Source: Alphaproteobacteria bacterium
Lineage (GTDB): Bacteria; Pseudomonadota; Alphaproteobacteria; Bin95
Length of the DNA stretch: 64,000 nt
NCBI GenBank assembly: GCA_020638555.1
Contig: JACKII010000001.1
Span: forward strand, 310,001 to 374,000
Reading direction: 5' to 3'
In this document: positions 59,604 through 64,000 of the stretch, one piece after another
Numbering within the stretch: the first letter of the stretch is position 1
How the letters are laid out: each line of letters starts with the position of its first letter
Made by a program: the position numbers and the translations under genes
Notes under the pieces: generated by a model
What the model was told of the DNA's origin: nothing
Database searches by the model: none
The model's input: the letters and a program-made list of their open reading frames with translations, nothing else

Positions 59604-59804
59604 GGACGATCCCTTCTGCGTTGCAATGCGGGCGGACACACGATGCGGCCGCCGGGGCAGCCTCAACCAGAACATCACTGTGTAAAGCCGAGGCCTCAGC
59701 CGGCGGGCGCCATACGCAGAGAGCGGTCCGAAGAAAAGGACAGCGTAAACGTGGTGGTCTGGCATGGGGATGTCAACGCAAGGGCGGAGCCTTGCCGGCA
59801 GGCC

Positions 59805-59838
59805 AAAAAAAAGGAAGCACCAGCGAACCGGTGCTTCC
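59805..59838 (-). terminator. Strong rho-independent terminator on the minus strand
   Basis: On the minus strand GGAAGCACC (59838-59830) and GGTGCTTCC (59821-59813) form a perfect 9-bp stem with an 8-base loop, followed directly by eight U residues (59812-59805). It lies more than 200 bases upstream of the FKBP start, so it must end a different transcript arriving from above 59838. Confidence 0.92.
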
Positions 59839-59975
59839 AGAGATCCGGGATGCCGCAGATGAGGGACTGCTGCACCCCAGGTTCGGGGAGGGTAGTGGGA
59901 CACAGGTCGGTGTTTGCGTTCCCACTTCCGTTAACCTAGGGGCGCCGGGCCTGTACGTCAGTGACGCCCGTCACA
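59805..59975 (-). ncRNA. Structured small RNA candidate, possibly 6S-like
   Basis: About 170 bases of minus strand without a gene end at the terminator above. In transcript order it has a hairpin GTGAC-GGGC-GTCAC (59974-59961), a stem CCCCTAGGTT (59942-59933) with AACCTGGGG (59883-59875, one bulge), and within it a terminal stem AGTGGGA/TCCCACT (59926-59920/59900-59894). The 3' part, CTGCGGCATCCCGGATCTCT, resembles the conserved end of 6S RNA (CUGCGGC..AUCUCGGAG in E. coli). The 5' half and closing stem do not match 6S clearly, so another RNA is possible. The 5' end is estimated. Confidence 0.5.
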
Positions 59976-60002
59976 GTTTGGTCCGCTCTCCCCGGCCGTC
60001 GG

Positions 60003-60278
60003 TCAGTTCACCGGGGGTTCGCCGACCAGACTGGTGGTGTCGCTTTGATCGGTGCGGCGGACGACGCCGGCTTCCACCAGCTTGTTCAGCAGATCCTGCA
60101 TCATGCCCATGGACTGGAGGAAGGCGCGGGGTGTTACGATGATGCGGTGGTGCACCTCCGCAGTCGGGGCCGCCCCGCCTTGAGCCGGGACCGGCGGCGT
60201 CGAGGCCAGGTCGATGCGGACCATGCCGTTGACGAAGGTGATGTTGGAAATGCCGTCGGCATAAATCTGTGGGATCAT
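60003..60278 (-). CDS. Small conserved-looking protein of unknown function (91 residues)
   Basis: Not recognised. The ATG at 60278 has an AGGAGC site 9 bases ahead. The protein starts IPQIYADGISNITFVNGMVR, a beta-rich stretch, then a Pro/Ala-rich linker (about 26-40) and a helical C-terminal half (RAFLQSMGMMQDLLNKLVEAG). No membrane segment or signal peptide is seen. It lies between an Hpt-like gene and the small RNA candidate, so the RNA might be processed from its 3' end or have its own promoter inside it. Confidence 0.7.
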   Translation of the reverse strand: MIPQIYADGISNITFVNGMVRIDLASTPPVPAQGGAAPTAEVHHRIIVTPRAFLQSMGMMQDLLNKLVEAGVVRRTDQSDTTSLVGEPPVN

Positions 60279-60410
60279 GAAAACTGTGCTCCTGCCAGGA
60301 AAACGACGCGGCAACCGCCCCGTGCTTCGCCGGTGTCCGGCGGTTTGCCCGGGACTGTATGCCCCGACCGTTGCAGCACAGCCGACGGGCAACGGCAAGC
60401 CCCATGGGTA

Positions 60411-60809
60411 TCAGCGGGTGTGGCGGTCCGGCTCGGTAAGCAGGTCGGCGACGGTTGCGAGCATGGCGTCTTCCGGCGGGGCCTGGCCGGCGATGCGGCG
60501 CTCCACCTCTGCGGCCAGAACCCGCCAAAGCCGGTCGCGCTCGCCGATGCAGTCGTTGCAGAACCGCCAGGCGCAAGCCCGACAGCGACGGTCGAGCACG
60601 TGTGCAACCTTGCCGAGGTGCGGCGCCCCGGCCAGGGCGGCGGTGCCGGAGATATCGTGCAAGAAGGTCGCGAGGACGGGCGCTGCGGTGGCATCGGAGC
60701 CGGTGCGAACGGAACCATAGGCCCGCCGCGCTTCCGGCCATTGCCCTACCAGCCAGCTGTTGAACGTGTCCTGCAACAGGGCGACGATATCTGGTTCATG
60801 CTCTTGCAT
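60411..60809 (-). CDS. Hpt-like small protein with a four-cysteine zinc-knuckle motif
   Basis: A 132-residue protein. Residues ~45-75 (ATFLHDISGTAALAGAP, then HLGKVAHVLD) follow the histidine-phosphotransfer pattern HxLKGxSxxxG...L, with His in FLHDIS and the usual Lys replaced by Ser. Directly after comes CRACAWRFCNDC, a CX2CX4CX2C metal-binding motif unusual in Hpt proteins. A role in phosphorelay is possible but unproven. ATG 60809 with a GGTGGA site is chosen over an upstream TTG at 60854. The 132-base gap to the next minus-strand gene holds nothing recognised. Confidence 0.65.
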   Translation of the reverse strand: MQEHEPDIVALLQDTFNSWLVGQWPEARRAYGSVRTGSDATAAPVLATFLHDISGTAALAGAPHLGKVAHVLDRRCRACAWRFCNDCIGERDRLWRVLAAEVERRIAGQAPPEDAMLATVADLLTEPDRHTR

Positions 60810-60874
60810 ACCGAATCCACCCAACAAATCCCAATTCCAGCACTGAACATACAACTATGGAGATTTGATGGCCA

Positions 60875-61828
60875 TCACCGGCGCAGCTTGGGATTGAGTG
60901 CGTCCCGCAGCCAGTCGCCGATAATGTTGACCGACAGCACCAGGAGGATGAGCCAGAGCGCGGGAAACAGGGTGATCCACCACTCGCCGCTGAACAGGTA
61001 CTCGTTGCCGATCCGGATCAGCGTGCCCAGCGACGGGTTGGTCGGCGGCACGCCGACACCCAGGAAGGAAAGCGTGGCCTCGGCGATGATCGCCAGCGCC
61101 AGGCCGATGGTGGCGATCACCAGGATCGGCCCCATCAGATTGGGCAGGACATGGCGCAGCATGATGCGGCGTGCCGGCAGGCCCAGCACCTTGGCGGCGG
61201 CGACATAGCCCTTGTTCAGTTCCACCAGGGTGGCGCCGCGGGCGACGCGGGCGAACCGGGGCCAGTCCGAGAGGCCGATCGCGACGATCAGGACGAAAAT
61301 GGCCACGTCCTCGAACGCGACGCCGGTCAGGATGGCGCGGTCGGCCAGATCGGTGAGGACCGAGCGCACCACGCCGGCGATCAGCAGCGCCACCAGAATG
61401 CTGGGGAAAGTCAGCTGCATGTCGGCGAGGCGCATGATGACGGCATCGACCCAGCCGCCGAAATAACCGGCGACAATGCCCAGGCCGACGCCCAGCACCA
61501 TGCCGAACCCGACCGCCGCGAAGCCGACCACCAGCGACACCCGCGAGGCGTAGAAAATCGACGAGAGGATGTCGCGGCCCTGTTCGTCGGTGCCGAGGGG
61601 GAAGGCGGGGACGCCGGACTCGGTCCAGGCGGGCGGGGTCAGGCCGTTCATCAGGTCGAGGCAGACCGGCTCGATGCAATGGGGGGCGATCAAGGGGGCC
61701 AGGGCCGCCACCGCAAAACAGGCCAGGGTCGCCAGCGTCGCGGCAATGGCCAGCGGCGAGCGTTTGAAACTGTAGACCAGGTCGCCGTCGAGGAAGACGC
61801 GCAGGCGGGATTGCTGGTTCTGGGCCAT
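60875..61828 (-). CDS. Oligopeptide/dipeptide-type ABC transporter permease (DppC/OppC-like)
   Basis: One of two membrane subunits of a peptide- or nickel-type importer, 317 residues with about six helices. It has the N-terminal extension (KRSPLAIAATLATLACF) of the OppC group and HPLGTDEQGRDILS-like FPLGTDEQGRDILSSI. The coupling EAA-type loop is the ARGATLVELNKGYVAAAKVLG helix, and ATLSFLGVGVPPTNPSLG is a family signature. It lies 24 bases after the DppB-like gene. The solute-binding protein and ATPases are outside the window or elsewhere. Confidence 0.94.
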   Translation of the reverse strand: MAQNQQSRLRVFLDGDLVYSFKRSPLAIAATLATLACFAVAALAPLIAPHCIEPVCLDLMNGLTPPAWTESGVPAFPLGTDEQGRDILSSIFYASRVSLVVGFAAVGFGMVLGVGLGIVAGYFGGWVDAVIMRLADMQLTFPSILVALLIAGVVRSVLTDLADRAILTGVAFEDVAIFVLIVAIGLSDWPRFARVARGATLVELNKGYVAAAKVLGLPARRIMLRHVLPNLMGPILVIATIGLALAIIAEATLSFLGVGVPPTNPSLGTLIRIGNEYLFSGEWWITLFPALWLILLVLSVNIIGDWLRDALNPKLRR

Positions 61829-61852
61829 GCCGGTTGCGGGCTCCCCCTTGGG

Positions 61853-62824
61853 TCAGCTGGTCTGCGTGCGCAGGCGCGGGTCGACGACGAAATAGAGCAC
61901 GTCGACGAGGAAGTTGATGGTGACGAAGATCAGCGCCACCAGCATCAGATAGGCGGACATCACGGGGATATCGACCAACTGCACCGCCTTCAGGAACATC
62001 AGGCCGACGCCCGGATACTGGAACACCGTCTCGGTGATGATCGAGAAGGCGACCAGCAGGCCGATATTCAGGCCGGCAATGGTGATCACCGGCACCAGCG
62101 TGTTGCGCAGTGCATGCCGGTAATAGACCGTCCGGCGGCCGAGGCCGCGGGCGCGGGCGAACTTGATGAAGTCGGTCTGCAACGTCTCCAGCATCTCGGT
62201 CCGGACCAGGCGCAGCACCAGGGTCATCTGAAACAGCGACAGCGTGATGGCGGGCATGACGATGTGCGCCCAGCCGTCGAGCGTCAGCAGGCTGGTCTGC
62301 CACAGGCCGAGATCGACGGTTTCGCCCCGTCCGAACGACGGCAGCCAGCCGAGGATCACCGAGAACAGATAGATCAGCCCGATGCCGATCAGGAAGGTCG
62401 GCAGCGACACGCCCACCAGGGAAACGGTCATCAGCAGCCGCGCGCTCCAGTGATAGCGGTGGATCGCGGTCACCACCCCCAGCAGCATGCCGAGGCCCAT
62501 GGCCAGAACCGCGGAGACGAACACCAGTTCCAGCGTGACCGGCAGGCGGCTCGCGATCAGTTCGTGCACGGGCTTCTTCCAGAACCAGCTCTGGCCGAAA
62601 TCCCCCTGCACGGCATTGCCGACGAAGTGCAGGAACTGGATGTAGAACGGGTCGTTCAGCCCCAGGGAGTCACGAATGGCCGCGCGCTGTTCGAGCGAGG
62701 TGTCCTGGCCGACCAGGTTGGCGACGGGGTCGCCGACGAACGTGAACAGCAGGAACGACAGCAAGGCCACCGCCAGCATGACGATGATCGACTGAAAGAT
62801 TCGTTTAACCAGGTAGGCGAACAC
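61853..62824 (-). CDS. Oligopeptide/dipeptide-type ABC transporter permease (DppB/OppB-like)
   Basis: The second permease of the same importer, 323 residues. The start is set at GTG 62824, giving FAYLVKRIFQSIIVMLAV, the standard OppB beginning; an open frame to 62950 adds 42 residues that do not look like a permease. Family stretches are FVGDPVANLVGQ, LGLNDPFYIQFLHFV, the VRTEMLETLQTDFIKFARARG coupling loop and TETVFQYPGVG. It is the first gene of the minus-strand pair. Confidence 0.93.
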   Translation of the reverse strand: MFAYLVKRIFQSIIVMLAVALLSFLLFTFVGDPVANLVGQDTSLEQRAAIRDSLGLNDPFYIQFLHFVGNAVQGDFGQSWFWKKPVHELIASRLPVTLELVFVSAVLAMGLGMLLGVVTAIHRYHWSARLLMTVSLVGVSLPTFLIGIGLIYLFSVILGWLPSFGRGETVDLGLWQTSLLTLDGWAHIVMPAITLSLFQMTLVLRLVRTEMLETLQTDFIKFARARGLGRRTVYYRHALRNTLVPVITIAGLNIGLLVAFSIITETVFQYPGVGLMFLKAVQLVDIPVMSAYLMLVALIFVTINFLVDVLYFVVDPRLRTQTS

Positions 62825-62933
62825 GACTTGCGTCCGATCAACTGTTTCGATGCAAAAGGCAATCCTTCCCCGAATAGCGATCCGCGACGCCTGAGGCAAG
62901 GCCGGCCCTTGCAGGATGGCGCCAAGCGGGGCA

Positions 62934-62964
62934 TTGATCGGGGAGTGCAAGCATAATCGATCAA
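62934..62964. promoter_or_regulatory. Inverted repeat upstream of the acyl-CoA ligase gene
   Basis: TTGATCG (62934-62940) and CGATCAA (62958-62964) are perfect inverted 7-mers separated by 17 bases, just before the ligase ribosome site (AAGGA). An operator is possible, but the stem is short and chance is not excluded. Confidence 0.35.
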
Positions 62965-62976
62965 GGACCCTCGCCC

Positions 62977-64000
62977 ATGTTCGCCAATATGATGGACAAG
63001 CCGCTGCTGATTTCCAGCCTGATTGCGCACGCCGCCCGGTATCATGGCGAGACCGAGATCGTCACGCGCACGCTGGACGAAGGCATTCACCGCTACACCT
63101 GGGCGGATGCCGAACGGCGGTCGAAACAACTGGCCAAGGCGCTGACCGCGCTGGGCGTGCAGCCGGGGCAGCGCGTCGGCACCATGGCCTGGAACACCTA
63201 CCGCCATCTGGAGGCGTATTACGCCATTGCCGGCCTGGGCGCGGTCACCCATACCATCAACCCGCGCCTGTTTCCGGAGCAGATCGACTACATCATCAAC
63301 CATGCCGAAGACCAGTATGTGTTCGTCGACACCTCCTTTGCCGAGCTGATCGCCGAGCAGGCGCCGAAGCTCAAAACGGTGAAGGGGGTGATCTTCATGT
63401 GTCCGCGCGAGCACATGCCGGCCGTGACCCTGCCGAATGCGCTCTGCTATGAGGAGCTGATCGCGGGCCAGGACGCGGATTACGAGTGGCCGCAGTTCGA
63501 CGAGCGCAATGCTGCGGCACTGTGTTACACCAGCGGTACGACGGGCAATCCGAAGGGCGCGCTGTACGGCCACCGCTCGACGCTGTTGCACACCTTCGCC
63601 GCGGTCTCGCCGGACGGGCTCGGCATCGGCTCGCGCGAGACGGTGATGCCGGTGGTGCCGATGTTCCATGTCAACGCCTGGGGCATTCCCTATGCCTGTG
63701 CCATGGCCGGCGCCAAGATCGTCATGCCGGGCCGCGACATGGACGGCAAGAGCATCTGGGAATTGCTGGACAGTGAGAAGGTCTCGCTGACGGCGGCGGT
63801 GCCGGCGGTCTGGCTCGGCCTGCTGAACCATCTGCGCGCGACCGGCAGTACGCTGGAGCATCTGGACCGGGTGGTGATCGGCGGCAGCGCCTGCCCGCGG
63901 GCGATGATGGAGGCGTTCCAGGACGATTACGGCGTCGAGGTGCTGCACGCCTGGGGCATGACCGAGATGTCGCCGCTCGGCACCGTCAACACGCCGAAGC
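62977..64000 (+). CDS. AMP-dependent acyl-CoA synthetase/ligase, 3' end cut by the window
   Basis: Activates a fatty or other carboxylic acid to its CoA thioester via an acyl-adenylate. The frame is open from ATG 62977 (AAGGA site) to the window edge, 341 codons. It starts FANMMDKPLLISSLIAHAAR and shows the AMP-binding P-loop YTSGTTGNPKGALYGHRS, then PMFHVNAWGIPYACAMAGAK and the adenine-binding HAWGMTEMSPLG. The N-terminal half resembles medium/long-chain ligases of the AlkK type. It diverges from the ABC permease pair. Confidence 0.94.
   Translation, partial: MFANMMDKPLLISSLIAHAARYHGETEIVTRTLDEGIHRYTWADAERRSKQLAKALTALGVQPGQRVGTMAWNTYRHLEAYYAIAGLGAVTHTINPRLFPEQIDYIINHAEDQYVFVDTSFAELIAEQAPKLKTVKGVIFMCPREHMPAVTLPNALCYEELIAGQDADYEWPQFDERNAAALCYTSGTTGNPKGALYGHRSTLLHTFAAVSPDGLGIGSRETVMPVVPMFHVNAWGIPYACAMAGAKIVMPGRDMDGKSIWELLDSEKVSLTAAVPAVWLGLLNHLRATGSTLEHLDRVVIGGSACPRAMMEAFQDDYGVEVLHAWGMTEMSPLGTVNTPK

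Larger units (their letters stand above)
59604..60002. other. 399-base stretch without a protein gene
   Basis: On the minus strand it holds the small RNA candidate, its terminator, and the probable promoter region of the FKBP gene (TTGACA at 59771-59776). The remaining ~170 bases nearest the FKBP gene show nothing recognisable. The FKBP frame stays open to 59903, running through the terminator and part of the RNA, but no sensible start or homology supports coding there. Confidence 0.8.

Noticed and set aside
59604..59903. A longer FKBP protein starting near 59903
   Set aside because: The extra 100 codons run through a perfect rho-independent terminator and lack homology or a ribosome site. 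The ATG at 59603 has a good site and matches the FKBP family start.
61151..62956. A 600-codon plus-strand frame opposite the ABC permease genes
   Set aside because: It runs antisense to two full-length permeases. The translation is His/Gln/Gly-rich with no family match.
1..64000. tRNA genes, CRISPR arrays, insertion sequences and prophage genes
   Set aside because: No cloverleaf-like sequence with a GTTCGA-type T-loop and acceptor stem, no regular direct-repeat array, and no transposase, integrase or phage protein was recognised by eye. A tRNAscan or ISfinder run would be needed to exclude weak cases.

Overview
The window is a 64 kb stretch of a high-GC genome with densely packed genes, very frequent ATGA/GTGA/TTGA overlaps between neighbouring genes, and gene content that points to an alphaproteobacterium, probably in or near the Rhodospirillales. 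Supporting signs are the hisG(short)-hisD-UPF0262-low-Mr phosphatase-Maf-RNase G-yacG block, hslVU preceded by an RpoH-like promoter, an acyltransferase-waaA-lpxK-acyltransferase lipid A block behind pmbA, and many CoA-dependent catabolic genes. This placement rests on recognising families and gene order, not on a marker-gene tree. No tRNA, rRNA, CRISPR array, prophage, transposase or integrase was recognised.

Layout. 1-7.2 kb: the 3' part of a TonB-dependent receptor, facing a minus-strand run of SDR dehydrogenase, MarR regulator, EmrA-like and EmrB-like efflux proteins and an acyl-CoA dehydrogenase. 7.3-14.4 kb: a CMD-family protein with its own terminator, an MFS transporter, pmbA, then the lipid A block. 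14.5-21.8 kb (minus strand): an astacin-like metalloprotease, an amidohydrolase, a PqiA-like protein, a luciferase-like oxidoreductase, an NlpC/P60 peptidase, a PhzF-like isomerase and a CaiB/BaiF CoA-transferase. 22.0-30.9 kb: a type I secretion ABC/HlyD pair, then envelope genes (YdcF, MltB-type transglycosylase, RlpA, D,D-carboxypeptidase) leading into tmk-holB. 30.9-37.4 kb: the histidine/Maf/RNase G/yacG block and a divergent crotonase. 37.5-43.5 kb: catabolic genes (HCCA-isomerase-like, HyuB, two CaiB-family proteins, a luciferase-like oxidoreductase). 43.7-45.6 kb: hslVU. 45.7-50 kb (minus): ispE, a TPR protein and ETF-ubiquinone oxidoreductase. 50.1-53.5 kb: uracil-DNA glycosylase, a soluble-type lytic transglycosylase and moaB. 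53.5-59 kb: O-acetylhomoserine sulfhydrylase, divergent from a DUF4387/AtuA pair and a two-subunit acyl-CoA dehydrogenase. 59.1-62.8 kb (minus): an FKBP isomerase, a structured non-coding RNA candidate, two small proteins and an oligopeptide-type ABC permease pair. 63-64 kb: the start of an AMP-dependent acyl-CoA ligase.

How the genes work together. Electrons from the several acyl-CoA dehydrogenases would reach the quinone pool through ETF-ubiquinone oxidoreductase. CoA-transferases, a crotonase and a CoA ligase surround them, so acyl-CoA catabolism is a recurring theme. A second theme is the cell envelope: lipid A synthesis, peptidoglycan cleavage and septal remodelling, type I secretion and drug efflux.

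The most unusual feature is not a gene. Every convergent gene junction with more than about 130 bases of space (five of five) holds a large palindromic element. Three of these (near 42.3, 45.7 and 59.1 kb) are clearly copies of one repeat family. The second most interesting item is a strongly structured minus-strand RNA candidate with a textbook terminator at about 59.8-59.98 kb, next to two small unrecognised or weakly recognised proteins.
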